Notes: generated from the letters alone by a model not told the origin. A stretch of 64,000 nt of DNA from CAZSAK01 sp964605155 (GCA_964605155.1 CAZSAK010000001.1:62001-126000), one strand, 5' to 3'; numbered from the stretch's first letter, positions 25,496 through 34,275 are shown. Numbers and translations: made by a program.

Positions 25496-27511
25496 CTAGT
25501 CTTGCAGGGAATAAGACAGCGAGGTGGATCTGGATGTCTCATTGGGACGGGAAGACGCACTGTTCGCTGACAGGGAAGTATTGGGTGCCGTAATGGGGGG
25601 CATGCGTACGGTTAGCGGGGTGGGTTGTCTACCCATGCGTTGTTCATAGATTGCCGTATAGGCCATGATATTCTCGATGTAATTGCGCGTTTCAGATATG
25701 GGCAGGGTCTCTGTCCACAGGTCAGAAGCCACGATGCCTTTTTCCGGAAGCCATTTCTTAACACGATAAGGGCCTGCATTATATGCAGCAGATGCCAGTA
25801 CCGGGTTATTGTCATACCGATTGAGGGCCTTGCGCAGGTAGTTCATGCCGAACTGGAGGTTGTTGCTGACATCGAGGATATCAAAAGTGTGATTGATCTC
25901 TATATCAAGGCCTTTGGCAAGTTGTTTTGCCGTATGTGGCATTACCTGCATGAGCCCCAGGGCTCCTGCGTGGGATCGGGCGTCGATCGTGAATGCACTC
26001 TCCTGGCGAATGATTGCGTAGGCAAATGCCGGATCAATATGGTTGATTTTCGCCTGTGACAAAATCTGATCCTGATGTACCAGGGGGAAGCGCAATTCCA
26101 GATCATCACTATATTGTGTGCGAGCGATGGTCAGGATTGCACGATCATGCCAGCCCCAGTTCTGGGCGAGTTTCGCTGCCTGGCTTAACTGTTGTTCTGT
26201 CATCGTATAGGTTGCATAGTACCATTCACGTCTGGCATCAATAATGCGATCAAGCAGATAGAGTTCCCGCGCACGCTGTATGCCCGGATTCTGTTCAATG
26301 GCGGACAAATCTTCCTGATTGACTTGCAGCGGTGCGGCATTCAAGCGATAAGGAGCTTCCACACGGTCTGCGGACAAAAAGCCGTAATAACTTCGTGTCT
26401 GTGCCAGGGAGAAATAGATTTCCTCTGCGAGGTTGTCCTGTTGCTGCTTTTCCAGGGCGCGGGCTCGCCAGTATTGCCATCGATATGATTGTTGCTGGTC
26501 CGCGCCCAACAGACTGATCCAGGCAAGCACGGCATCCCAGTTTTCCTGGGAGAGCGCCGAACGAACGCGCCATTCGCGCAGCTGATCATCTTCCACGTCG
26601 GGATCTATTACCGCCAGCCAGCTTAGTGCTTCAGGTCTGCCGCGTACTGCCAGGACGATGGCCAGATAACGATCGAGGGCCGCAAGTTCGCTTTCATTGA
26701 ATGTATAACGGTGGCGTATAGTGTTTTCCCATATATTGATTGCCTGTAGTGGGTCACTTTGGGCTATGCGTTTGATGCCATAGAGCAGGATTGCATTGCG
26801 CATGGGATGTCCGCTTGCAAATCCTTCATCGGTAAGTATCAACGTTGGATTGGAATAAACCTTGATCCATAGCCTGGTCCACTGTTGATTCCCGGGCGTC
26901 TGAAAGCGGATCAGGTATCTGGCAAGGATCAACTTATGCTTATCCATTGCGAGCTGGATTCGATTCCATATGAGGTCTTGCGTCATGCCGCCATCTGTAT
27001 ACCAGGCCTTGAAGATACGGTCACATACCCGTGGTTGAGAATATCCTACCAGCCACAGGTGTTCGATATTTTCATATGCCTGCTTTGTTCTGCCGGTCTT
27101 GAGTAACGCCCATCTGTATTGGCATTGTAATTCGGTGTTGTTTGTTGGTCGATAAAAGTCGAGATATTGTTCCCATTTATTTTGCTGCGCCAGGGACGTC
27201 AGCCATGCATGGCGAAGTTGCTTTTCGAGCGGGCTGTTTGCGTAATCCTTGAGGAAAGCATCGATCTTTTCTGCAGGAATCCTGGAAAGTTGTCGGCGCA
27301 TGTTTTCCAGCTGTAGATAGGGATAAAGTGGGTAAGTCGACAGCGAATCCATCAATCGTTGGAATTCAGTTAGTTGACCGTTTTGTAACGCATGTTCCGC
27401 AGCCAAAAAATCGTCACGCTGAGTGACAAAAACGTCCGATTCATCGGCCATGACAAAGCCGCTCATCAGGACAGCCATACATGCGAAGATTATTATAAAC
27501 GGGTGGGACAT
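25496..27511 (-). CDS. slt: Soluble lytic murein transglycosylase
   Basis: A periplasmic Slt70-type exo-lytic transglycosylase of 671 residues. A signal peptide (FIIIFACMAVLMSGFVMA) is followed by a long alpha-superhelical U and L domain (about 30-470) and the lysozyme-like C-domain. The catalytic glutamate is E504 in IIRQESAF, followed by GALGLMQVMPHTA and AAYNAGPYRVKKWL, all conserved in family 1 enzymes. The final 35 residues are Ser/Thr-rich and low in complexity. It stands alone on the minus strand. The 229 bp upstream (27512-27740) hold no gene and no clear promoter that I can name. Confidence 0.96.
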   Translation of the reverse strand: MSHPFIIIFACMAVLMSGFVMADESDVFVTQRDDFLAAEHALQNGQLTEFQRLMDSLSTYPLYPYLQLENMRRQLSRIPAEKIDAFLKDYANSPLEKQLRHAWLTSLAQQNKWEQYLDFYRPTNNTELQCQYRWALLKTGRTKQAYENIEHLWLVGYSQPRVCDRIFKAWYTDGGMTQDLIWNRIQLAMDKHKLILARYLIRFQTPGNQQWTRLWIKVYSNPTLILTDEGFASGHPMRNAILLYGIKRIAQSDPLQAINIWENTIRHRYTFNESELAALDRYLAIVLAVRGRPEALSWLAVIDPDVEDDQLREWRVRSALSQENWDAVLAWISLLGADQQQSYRWQYWRARALEKQQQDNLAEEIYFSLAQTRSYYGFLSADRVEAPYRLNAAPLQVNQEDLSAIEQNPGIQRARELYLLDRIIDARREWYYATYTMTEQQLSQAAKLAQNWGWHDRAILTIARTQYSDDLELRFPLVHQDQILSQAKINHIDPAFAYAIIRQESAFTIDARSHAGALGLMQVMPHTAKQLAKGLDIEINHTFDILDVSNNLQFGMNYLRKALNRYDNNPVLASAAYNAGPYRVKKWLPEKGIVASDLWTETLPISETRNYIENIMAYTAIYEQRMGRQPTPLTVRMPPITAPNTSLSANSASSRPNETSRSTSLSYSLQD

Positions 27512-27740
27512 ATAAAATATTATGAAAACTTCGTGCCAGTATTCGGTTTAGCGGCATTGACCAGTTTATTAGTGTTTACGTACGAATCTGACGGTTTAGA
27601 GTTCTGGATACGGACAGAACCACTCATAACGATTTGCAAAGTGGTGCTAGAGGATTGGTTAATCTACCTTCCCTGATTTCTATTTTCACAGAATGTATCT
27701 CTGCGTCCTTAAAGATTACCTGTTGATATCAGGTGGGTAT

Positions 27741-27770
27741 AAAAAGCGGTGCACCCGCTGGCGCACCGCT
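27741..27770 (-). terminator. Intrinsic terminator after the HU-family gene
   Basis: On the minus strand AGCGGTGC and GCACCGCT form a perfect 8-bp GC-rich stem around a 10-base loop, followed by TTTTTATA. It lies 14 bp after the stop of the HU-family gene and isolates it from slt. Confidence 0.85.
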
Positions 27771-27783
27771 GTCTGAATGCCTG

Positions 27784-28164
27784 TTATTTGGCCATCTCTT
27801 TCAAAGCCTTGAGCGGTTGAACCTTGACGACATTACGCGCAGGTTTGGCCTTGAACATCATCTCCTCGCCGGTAAAGGGATTGATCCCCTTGCGTGCCTT
27901 GGTTGCCGGTTTGCGGTTAACCTTGATTTTGAGCAGGCCGGGTAATGTAAAAACCTGGGCGGAACCCGGTTTTACGTGTCCTTCAATGACCAGTTTAAGT
28001 TCATCAAGCACGCTGGCAACCTGATTTTTCGTGAGATCTGTGCTGGCGGAGATGTGTGACAAGAGGGCTGAACGTGTGTAAGGGTCTTTGACGGCTTTCG
28101 CGCGCTTTGCTGCTTTTTTCACTGTGGATTTCTTTTTAGTGCCGGCTTTTTTCTTGGTGGCCAT
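27784..28164 (-). CDS. HU-family DNA-binding protein with lysine-rich N-terminal tail
   Basis: A nucleoid protein of 126 residues. Residues 1-26 form a basic tail with 11 lysines and an arginine, separated by Ala, Thr and Gly, like the tails of histone H1. Residues 28-120 are an HU/IHF domain. It has the dimerisation helices (SALLSHISASTDLTKNQVASV), the GLLKIKVNRKPA strand and a DNA-gripping arm with KGINPFTGEEMMFKAKPARN, in which the proline corresponds to the DNA-intercalating residue. AAGGAGAC precedes the ATG. The gene is monocistronic, with its own promoter candidate and terminator. It is unlike canonical 90-residue HU-alpha/beta, so a specialised nucleoid role is inferred. Confidence 0.93.
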   Translation of the reverse strand: MATKKKAGTKKKSTVKKAAKRAKAVKDPYTRSALLSHISASTDLTKNQVASVLDELKLVIEGHVKPGSAQVFTLPGLLKIKVNRKPATKARKGINPFTGEEMMFKAKPARNVVKVQPLKALKEMAK

Positions 28165-28211
28165 GGTCGTCTCCTTATGGTTTGAATAGGGTGATGATGT
28201 AACCTCGAATT

Positions 28212-28231
28212 CGCCTATAATATTGTAGGCG
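28212..28231. repeat. Inverted repeat in the HU-family leader
   Basis: CGCCTA and TAGGCG form perfect 6-bp arms around 8 AT-rich bases. They overlap the expected transcription start of the HU-family gene. This could be an operator or a leader hairpin; only the symmetry is seen. Confidence 0.45.
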
Positions 28232-28232
28232 C

Positions 28233-28261
28233 AGGATATCAGCGTATATAGTAAATCGCAA
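28233..28261 (-). promoter_or_regulatory. Promoter candidate for the HU-family gene
   Basis: The minus strand has TTGCGA (28261-28256), 17 bp, then TATCCT (28238-28233). Each hexamer matches 4 of 6 consensus bases and the spacing is ideal. The expected start is about 60 bases before the ATG. Confidence 0.5.
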
Positions 28262-28348
28262 TGTTTTGTTGTGGTATAGATGTGGTATTAATTTGCAATA
28301 GTATTTGCATCTTGATGGTCTGAAAAAACAACCGATATTACCGGAAAC

Positions 28349-28819
28349 GTGTCGTCACGAAAGCACAAAAATTATTCTGCACCGTTTTATAAAAGAGAGT
28401 CATTGCGGTTTGGTTGTACCCAGTGTGGTGCCTGTTGCAAGGGTGGCCCTGATTATATGGTATGGCTGGAGGACAATGAGCCTGAAAAGATCCGTGAATT
28501 TCTCGGTATCAGCCGTTCCTGGCTCTACAGGCGTTACGTATTGCGACTTGCCCGTAACGAGAAGGTGCTGAGATCCCGACCCGACGGCAATTGCATTTTT
28601 CTGGACGATGAGGGGAGGTGCGGTATCTATCCGGTGCGCCCGCTGCAATGCGCGAGTTATCCTTTCTGGCCCGAGATCGTCACGTCATCCAAGGCTTGGC
28701 GCAGGGAAGCCAGGCGTTGCGAAGGGATTGATCGAGGTGAACCTGTTGCGGCCAAGAAGATAGAGGCCATCATTTCCATGCAGCAGAAAAAACCGGATGA
28801 TTCCAGTAGTGGGCAGTAA
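28349..28819 (+). CDS. YkgJ-family cysteine-cluster protein
   Basis: A 156-residue protein of the YkgJ/zinc-iron-chelating family. A cysteine cluster CTQCGACCKGG lies near residue 23 and further cysteines in GNCIFLDDEGRCGIYPVRPLQC and ARRCEG complete the pattern CxxCxxCC...C...C...C. It probably binds iron, zinc or an Fe-S cluster, but no activity is established. The start is GTG at 28349, with no ATG closer to the conserved part. It overlaps the DUF2835 gene by 23 bp and so leads a YkgJ-DUF2835-mazG run. Confidence 0.88.
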   Translation: MSSRKHKNYSAPFYKRESLRFGCTQCGACCKGGPDYMVWLEDNEPEKIREFLGISRSWLYRRYVLRLARNEKVLRSRPDGNCIFLDDEGRCGIYPVRPLQCASYPFWPEIVTSSKAWRREARRCEGIDRGEPVAAKKIEAIISMQQKKPDDSSSGQ

Positions 28820-29042
28820 GCAGGACGTCATCTTATCCCTGCATATCTCCTCGGATGATTATCTCTATTATTACAAGGGCAAGGCAAAATATATCCTGGC
28901 AGTCAGCCTCGACGGTAAAAGGGTGAGATTCCCCGCAAGTGCACTGCAAAGGTTTCTGACTCATGAGGGGATATCCGGGCAGTTCCGCTTGTGCTACGAC
29001 GAGCATAACAAAATGATCAGTATCGAGAAGATTCATGACTGA
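28797..29042 (+). CDS. DUF2835 family protein
   Basis: An 81-residue protein. The segments LHISSDDYLYYYKGKAKYI, GKRVRFPASALQRFLTHEGI and GQFRLCYDEHNKMISIEKI match the DUF2835 family, small proteins of unknown function confined mainly to Gammaproteobacteria. No signal peptide, membrane helix or catalytic motif is seen. It overlaps the cysteine-cluster gene by 23 bp and mazG by 8 bp, so it is almost surely co-translated with both. Confidence 0.85.
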   Translation: MIPVVGSKQDVILSLHISSDDYLYYYKGKAKYILAVSLDGKRVRFPASALQRFLTHEGISGQFRLCYDEHNKMISIEKIHD

Positions 29043-29853
29043 TCGCGACAACACCATTGCCCGCCTGCTGGAAGTTATGGCGCAGTTACGCGACCCCGAA
29101 ACCGGCTGTACCTGGGACAGGAAACAGACATTTAATACCGTCCTCCCCTATACCATCGAGGAAGTCTATGAGGTTGCTGATGCCATCGAACGTGATGATA
29201 TGGAAGCCCTGCGTGATGAGCTGGGTGACCTGCTGTTTCAAGTTGTGTTTCATGCCCGGATAGGTAAGGAGGCTGGCCATTTTGATTTTGACGACGTAGT
29301 TGCCGGTATCGTGGCAAAACTCGTTCGGCGACACCCACATGTATTTGCTGAAAGGCAAACGAACTCGAAAGAGGGACAGCATCTTCCATGGGAGCAACTC
29401 AAGCGTCAGGAACGCCGTCAGGGCGAAGACCCCGGAAGCCGGGAGGTCAGCGTACTGGATGGTATTACCCCCGGTTTGACCGCATTCCTGAGGTCGGTGA
29501 AATTACAGCAACGTGCCGCCGCAGTGGGTTTTGACTGGCCGGATGTATATGCCGTGCTGGATAAAGTTGCGGAGGAACTGACCGAGGTGCGTGAAGTAAT
29601 TGAGAATCGGGTTCAACATGAACGGCTTGTGCATGAACTTGGTGATCTGTTATTGGCTGTCACCAATCTTGCGCGTCATAGTAATATTGATCCAGAAATC
29701 GCCTTGCATCAGGCCAACAAGCGATTTGAACAGCGATTCCGTTGGATCGAAAGCCAACTTCTGCAGCAAGGTCGCAAGCTTCGGGAAACCGATCCGGACG
29801 AAATGGAAGCGCTTTGGCAACAGGCTAAAAGACATGAGAAAAATCCTGGCTAA
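29035..29853 (+). CDS. mazG: Nucleoside triphosphate pyrophosphohydrolase MazG
   Basis: Hydrolyses NTPs and dNTPs to monophosphates and pyrophosphate, a house-cleaning role that in E. coli also modulates ppGpp responses. The 272 residues contain two MazG repeats. The N-terminal one starts MAQLRDPETGCTWDRKQTF with the metal site EEVYEVADAI and DELGDLLFQVVFHA. The C-terminal one has EELTEVREVI and HELGDLLLAVTNLARH. This two-domain length is normal for the proteobacterial enzyme. It overlaps the DUF2835 gene by 8 bp. Confidence 0.96.
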   Translation: MTDRDNTIARLLEVMAQLRDPETGCTWDRKQTFNTVLPYTIEEVYEVADAIERDDMEALRDELGDLLFQVVFHARIGKEAGHFDFDDVVAGIVAKLVRRHPHVFAERQTNSKEGQHLPWEQLKRQERRQGEDPGSREVSVLDGITPGLTAFLRSVKLQQRAAAVGFDWPDVYAVLDKVAEELTEVREVIENRVQHERLVHELGDLLLAVTNLARHSNIDPEIALHQANKRFEQRFRWIESQLLQQGRKLRETDPDEMEALWQQAKRHEKNPG

Positions 29854-30022
29854 GGGATATCATGATGCGATGACCCTCTCTCCGTGCATCAGGCAGCCGC
29901 GAGTCTCTCGTGAGTCCATATCGCATGGCTATCCCGGCCATTACCCAAAGGTTGCATATGAAATGCATTTTACTCATTAAAGTCTGTAATTCCGTGTGCC
30001 GTTACGGTGTTTGAGGCACCAG

Positions 30023-30050
30023 TTGAAAATTGCTTGTATTTCAATATACA
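30023..30050 (+). promoter_or_regulatory. Promoter candidate for the small membrane protein
   Basis: TTGAAA at 30023-30028, a 16-bp spacer, and TATACA at 30045-30050, 33 bp before the ATG at 30083. The match to sigma70 is good in both boxes. The rest of the 229-bp gap after mazG (29854-30022) shows nothing I can identify. Confidence 0.5.
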
Positions 30051-30082
30051 GGGTCCCGGAGCAGATTAATGGAGGATGCAAA

Positions 30083-30244
30083 ATGATGGATTTTCTGATG
30101 GAAGCTGTGATTCTGTCGTTTACCATGGGTGGGATCTTCGGCGCCATCGTGGCGATGCTGCTGAAATCCGGCAAACAATGGGAAACCAAACAGGCTCTGA
30201 TCTATTATAACGAGGATGAGCGTCCCAAAGTCAGGCGCAGTTAA
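30083..30244 (+). CDS. Small single-pass membrane protein, unknown
   Basis: A 53-residue protein that I do not recognise. The ATG at 30083 has a strong GGAGG ribosome site 7 bases upstream and a promoter candidate before that, better support than the upstream ATG at 29996 in the same frame. One hydrophobic helix, EAVILSFTMGGIFGAIVAMLL (residues about 7-27), has GxxxG-like small residues that could pack helices. It is followed by a charged cytoplasmic tail with YYNEDERPK. It stands alone between mazG and miaB. No function is proposed. Confidence 0.7.
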   Translation: MMDFLMEAVILSFTMGGIFGAIVAMLLKSGKQWETKQALIYYNEDERPKVRRS

Positions 30245-30406
30245 AAAGCGGCCCAAATCCGCTTACATGTATGTCTGAGGTGTTGCGGTTATACGGCGGA
30301 CTTTCCTGTATTACAGCGCATAGAGCCTCTTTGAAGGCTGATTTCAGCTGGAAATGTCCCTGAAAAAGTAGTAACTTGATCTGTCCTGCACACTAAAAAT
30401 TGGAGC

Positions 30407-31792
30407 ATGGGACGCAAGTTATTTATTAAAACATTCGGTTGTCAAATGAACGAGTATGATTCCGCCAAAATGGCGGACGTGCTTGGTGAATCACACGGTC
30501 TGGAGTTAACGGTCCACCCCGATGAAGCCGATGTTCTGTTATTGAATACCTGCTCCGTGAGGGAAAAAGCCCAGGAAAAGGTATTTTCTCAACTGGGAAG
30601 ATGGCGGGCATGGAAGCAGTCTCGCCCCTGGATTGTCATCGGAGTTGGTGGTTGTGTCGCCAGTCAGGAAGGTGACGCCATTCTTGCACGTGCCCCTTTT
30701 GTTGACCTCGTGTTTGGTCCCCAGACACTCCATCGTCTCCCGCAGATGCTGGAGGAAGTGGAGCGAAATCGCATTCCAGCAGTCGATATCTCGTTTCCGG
30801 AAATCGAGAAATTTGATGCCTTGCCAACCCCCCGCGTAGACGGCCCCACGGCCTTTATCTCCATCATGGAGGGTTGCAGCAAATATTGTTCATTCTGCGT
30901 TGTGCCCTATACCCGCGGCGAGGAGATGAGCCGACCATTCGATGACGTGTTGAATGAAGCAGCAATCCTGGCTGAGCAAGGCGTACGGGAAGTGACCTTG
31001 CTGGGCCAGAACGTAAACGGGTATCGCGGAACCATGGATGGTGGCGGTGAAGCTGATCTTGCCTTGTTGATATCCTATATCGCGAAGATTGAAGGTATTG
31101 ATCGTATACGTTATACCACGTCCCACCCGGTGGAATTCACGGACTCCTTGATACAGTCGTATGCGGATGTGCCACAGTTGGCCGACCACGTACATCTGCC
31201 GGTACAGAGTGGCTCTGATCGCATCCTGAACCTGATGAAGCGTGGTTATACCTCGCTGGAATATAAATCGATTATACATCGCCTCAAACAGGTGCGCCCC
31301 GGTATAAGCGTGTCTTCCGATTTTATCGTCGGCTTTCCCGACGAGACTGATGAGGATTTTCAGGCGACCATGGATCTGATTGATACGATCGGTTTCGATC
31401 ATTCATACAGTTTCCTGTACAGCGCAAGGCCGGGAACGCCCGCCGCATTTTATCAGGATAACGTCCCGCAGGATATCAAGCAAAAACGTTTGGGGATTTT
31501 ACAGCAGCGTATCAATGAACATGCCTCCGTTATCGCTCGAAACATGGTCGGAACCATCCAGAGCGTACTGGTCGAAAGGCCGTCCCGGAGGAATTCATCA
31601 CAACTGGCGGGCCGAACTTCCAATAACCGGGTTGTCAATTTCAGCGGCAACCCGGACCTGATCGGCGGTTTTGTCGACATCAGGATCACACAATCACTAC
31701 CCAATTCCTTGCGGGGGGATATCGTATCCCCGGAGGGGGTTCAAACGGATGGTTACATGGCGCATGAACTTCATGCACTGGAATCACATTAG
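30407..31792 (+). CDS. miaB: tRNA-2-methylthio-N6-dimethylallyladenosine synthase
   Basis: A radical-SAM methylthiotransferase that adds the 2-methylthio group to i6A37 of tRNAs reading UNN codons. The 461-residue protein has an N-terminal UPF0004 domain whose cysteines C12, C49 and C83 bind one 4Fe-4S cluster. The radical-SAM motif C157xxxC161xxC164 holds the second, and a C-terminal TRAM domain follows (about 385-450). Length is typical. It starts the miaB-ybeZ-ybeY-corC-lnt series found also in E. coli. GGAG lies only one base from the ATG, unusually close. Confidence 0.97.
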   Translation: MGRKLFIKTFGCQMNEYDSAKMADVLGESHGLELTVHPDEADVLLLNTCSVREKAQEKVFSQLGRWRAWKQSRPWIVIGVGGCVASQEGDAILARAPFVDLVFGPQTLHRLPQMLEEVERNRIPAVDISFPEIEKFDALPTPRVDGPTAFISIMEGCSKYCSFCVVPYTRGEEMSRPFDDVLNEAAILAEQGVREVTLLGQNVNGYRGTMDGGGEADLALLISYIAKIEGIDRIRYTTSHPVEFTDSLIQSYADVPQLADHVHLPVQSGSDRILNLMKRGYTSLEYKSIIHRLKQVRPGISVSSDFIVGFPDETDEDFQATMDLIDTIGFDHSYSFLYSARPGTPAAFYQDNVPQDIKQKRLGILQQRINEHASVIARNMVGTIQSVLVERPSRRNSSQLAGRTSNNRVVNFSGNPDLIGGFVDIRITQSLPNSLRGDIVSPEGVQTDGYMAHELHALESH

Positions 31793-31814
31793 ACGGGATG
31801 ATTAACGAGTACCC

Positions 31815-32813
31815 TTGAACGCATTTTTGAAATCATGTGACATTGTGCTGGAACCCGTCGATAACCAGCGCCTGGCGAATCTCTGCGGGCAATTTGATGA
31901 ACATCTGCGTCAGCTCGAGCGCGGCCTCGGGGTCGAGATTAATAACAGGGGGAACATATTTCGTGTGATCGGCGACGCGAGGCCTGTTAGTCTGGCCAGC
32001 AAACTCCTGAAAACACTGTATGATGAGACGAAGGATTCACCGTTGACACCCCATAGGGTACACATGTCCCTGTTAGAGATTGATAGCGGGCTCAATCCGG
32101 TTGCAGCGGATGAAGAAGAGACCGCCATACACACCAAACGCGGCAACATAAGGGCGCGCGGTCCGGCCCAAAGACGTTATATCAATAATATCATTCGCAA
32201 CGACATCAATTTCGGCATAGGTCCTGCCGGGACTGGCAAGACCTATCTCGCCGTGGCCTGTGCAGTGGAGGCCCTGGAACGCGAAGAGGTCAGGCGCTTG
32301 TTGCTGGTGCGACCGGCGGTTGAGGCAGGCGAGAGACTGGGGTTTCTGCCTGGTGATCTGGTGCAAAAGATAGACCCGTATCTGCGCCCCTTATATGATG
32401 CCTTATATGAGATGCTGGGTTTCGAGCGCGTTGCACGACTTGTCGAGCGTAATGTCATTGAAATCGCACCGCTTGCATATATGCGTGGACGTACCTTGAA
32501 TGAATCATTCATTATCCTCGATGAAGCGCAGAATACCACCATAGAGCAGATGAAAATGTTCCTCACACGGGTCGGCTTCGGTTCAACTGTGGTCGTGACG
32601 GGAGATGTGACTCAAACGGATCTGCCGCGCGGTCGTAAATCAGGGTTGCGACATATTGTCGAGGTACTCAAGGATGTGGAAGGTATCAGTTTTACTTTCT
32701 TTCAGGCCAGGGATGTTGTTAGACATCCGCTTGTGCAGCGTATCGTATCGGCATATGAAGAATATGAGGCCAAGAAGCCGGCACAGAACGGCGGGGATAT
32801 TCCCCATGACTGA
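31815..32813 (+). CDS. ybeZ: PhoH-like protein YbeZ
   Basis: A P-loop NTPase of the PhoH family (332 residues) linked to the endoribonuclease YbeY and probably to rRNA maturation. The Walker A motif is GPAGTGKTYLA, Walker B is FIILDEAQNTT, and a following sensor segment reads VVTGDVTQTDLPRG. The start used here is TTG at 31815; no ATG lies near the conserved N-terminus. It overlaps ybeY by 8 bp (ATGACTGA), so the partners are coupled. Confidence 0.95.
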   Translation: MNAFLKSCDIVLEPVDNQRLANLCGQFDEHLRQLERGLGVEINNRGNIFRVIGDARPVSLASKLLKTLYDETKDSPLTPHRVHMSLLEIDSGLNPVAADEEETAIHTKRGNIRARGPAQRRYINNIIRNDINFGIGPAGTGKTYLAVACAVEALEREEVRRLLLVRPAVEAGERLGFLPGDLVQKIDPYLRPLYDALYEMLGFERVARLVERNVIEIAPLAYMRGRTLNESFIILDEAQNTTIEQMKMFLTRVGFGSTVVVTGDVTQTDLPRGRKSGLRHIVEVLKDVEGISFTFFQARDVVRHPLVQRIVSAYEEYEAKKPAQNGGDIPHD

Positions 32814-33276
32814 CGTTGTCGTTCAGCGGGCCGTTACTGAAGTACCCGAGAAACTGCTACCGGATAATGCACGGATAGAGAGGTGGGTAATTGCAGCCCT
32901 GGGTGGAAAACATAACAAAGCCCAAGTTACCATTAGAATCGTTGATAATCAGGAAAGCCAGCATCTTAATGAGACGTTCCGTCACCGAACGGGCCCGACG
33001 AATGTTTTATCGTTCCCATTTGAAAATCCCGAAATCTTGCAGCCTCCCCTGTTGGGGGATGTGGTTATTTGCGCCCCCCTGGTCATGACAGAGGCCGGTG
33101 AACAGGGCAAGGAAAGTGAGGCTCACTGGGCGCATCTCGTGATTCACGGGGTGCTGCATCTTGTCGGCTATGATCATGATGACAACAAGGCGGCGGTGAT
33201 TATGGAGGAACTGGAAACCAGGATCATGGCGGAACTGCACTATCCGGATCCTTATGTGATCAATGAACCGGTGTAA
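32806..33276 (+). CDS. ybeY: Endoribonuclease YbeY
   Basis: A single-strand endoribonuclease needed for 16S rRNA 3'-end maturation and 70S ribosome quality control. From the ATG at 32806 it has 156 residues. The frame is open back to 32656 but that part lies inside ybeZ. The zinc motif HGVLHLVGYDHD holds the three metal histidines, and FRHRTGPTNVLSFPF is the other conserved block. Start overlaps the ybeZ stop. corC follows after 105 bp. Confidence 0.95.
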   Translation: MTDVVVQRAVTEVPEKLLPDNARIERWVIAALGGKHNKAQVTIRIVDNQESQHLNETFRHRTGPTNVLSFPFENPEILQPPLLGDVVICAPLVMTEAGEQGKESEAHWAHLVIHGVLHLVGYDHDDNKAAVIMEELETRIMAELHYPDPYVINEPV

Positions 33277-33381
33277 GCTGCAAACATTCATGCGACTATT
33301 GAATCCCGGATCGACAATTGCTGAACAGGCAACCTGGGAACGTGGCTGGAAGAACACCCTGTTGTATACGAGTGTGATGCC

Positions 33382-34257
33382 ATGAATGATGACAAGCCGG
33401 GGAATACCTCGTCGCAACGTTCCTGGTTGGATAAATTAAGCCAGGCGTTACTGGGCGAACCCAGAGACCGGCAGCAACTCATCGAAATCCTGCGGGAATC
33501 CCAGCAACGCCATCTGCTGGATATTGATGCCCTGGCGATGATCGAGGGCGTGATGGAAGTCTCCGAAATGCAGGTTCGGGATATCATGATACCCCGTGCC
33601 CAGATGGTCGTTGTGGAACGTGATGCTTCACTCAAGGATATCCTGCCGACAGTCACCCAATCTGCCCATTCGCGATTCCCGGTAATCGGTGACAGCAAGG
33701 ATGAAGTGATCGGCATATTGATGGCAAAGGATCTGCTTGCCTATTTTATGGACGGTGGCAATCATACATTCAATGTGCGTGATATTCTGCGTCCGGTGGT
33801 CTTTATCCCTGAAAGCAAGCGGCTCAATGTGTTATTGAATGAATTCCGTTCCAGCCGTAACCATATGGCCATCGTGGTGGATGAATATGGAGGTGCCGCG
33901 GGTCTGGTCACGATTGAAGATGTGCTGGAGCAGATTGTGGGTGAGATTATTGATGAACATGATATCGATGAAGGCACCTATATCATGAAGCACAGCGATG
34001 TAAATTATACACTTAAAGCATTATTGCCGATTGAGGAGTTCAATGAGTATTTCGGTGCCGATTTCAGTGATGAGGAATTTGATACCATTGGTGGGCTGGT
34101 AATGAATGCGTTTGGTCATTTGCCGAAACGTGGCGAGTTACGCGATATTGACAGATTCCGTTTCAAGGTCCTGCATGCGGACAGCCGGCGCATACATCTT
34201 TTACAGTTGACCATGCATAACGAAGCCACCATACCCGAATCATCCTCCGGCAACTGA
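33382..34257 (+). CDS. corC: CorC/YbeX-type CBS-domain protein
   Basis: A cytoplasmic protein of 291 residues with a CBS pair (about 68-190; VRDIMIPRAQMVVVERD and IAIVVDEYGGAAGLVTIEDVLEQIVGEI) and a C-terminal CorC/HlyC transporter-associated domain (about 205-285; DTIGGLVMNAFGHLPKRGE). The E. coli homologue YbeX/CorC was linked to magnesium and cobalt efflux and more recently to ribosome metabolism, which fits its neighbours ybeZ and ybeY. No membrane segment is visible. It is followed by lnt after 18 bp. Confidence 0.95.
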   Translation: MNDDKPGNTSSQRSWLDKLSQALLGEPRDRQQLIEILRESQQRHLLDIDALAMIEGVMEVSEMQVRDIMIPRAQMVVVERDASLKDILPTVTQSAHSRFPVIGDSKDEVIGILMAKDLLAYFMDGGNHTFNVRDILRPVVFIPESKRLNVLLNEFRSSRNHMAIVVDEYGGAAGLVTIEDVLEQIVGEIIDEHDIDEGTYIMKHSDVNYTLKALLPIEEFNEYFGADFSDEEFDTIGGLVMNAFGHLPKRGELRDIDRFRFKVLHADSRRIHLLQLTMHNEATIPESSSGN

Positions 34258-34275
34258 TTCCGGATTATCGATCTG

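Noticed and set aside
27512..27740. Gap upstream of slt inspected for a small RNA or gene
   Set aside because: No reading frame with a ribosome site, no strong hairpin followed by Ts apart from the terminator at 27741-27770, and no convincing promoter pair.
29834..29980. 48-codon frame after the mazG stop
   Set aside because: It starts inside mazG in another frame, has no ribosome site and no recognisable sequence.
30241..30265. Hairpin AAGCGG/CCGCTT after the small membrane gene as a terminator
   Set aside because: On the plus strand there is no T run after the stem; the T run is on the minus strand, where no gene ends. Too weak to call.
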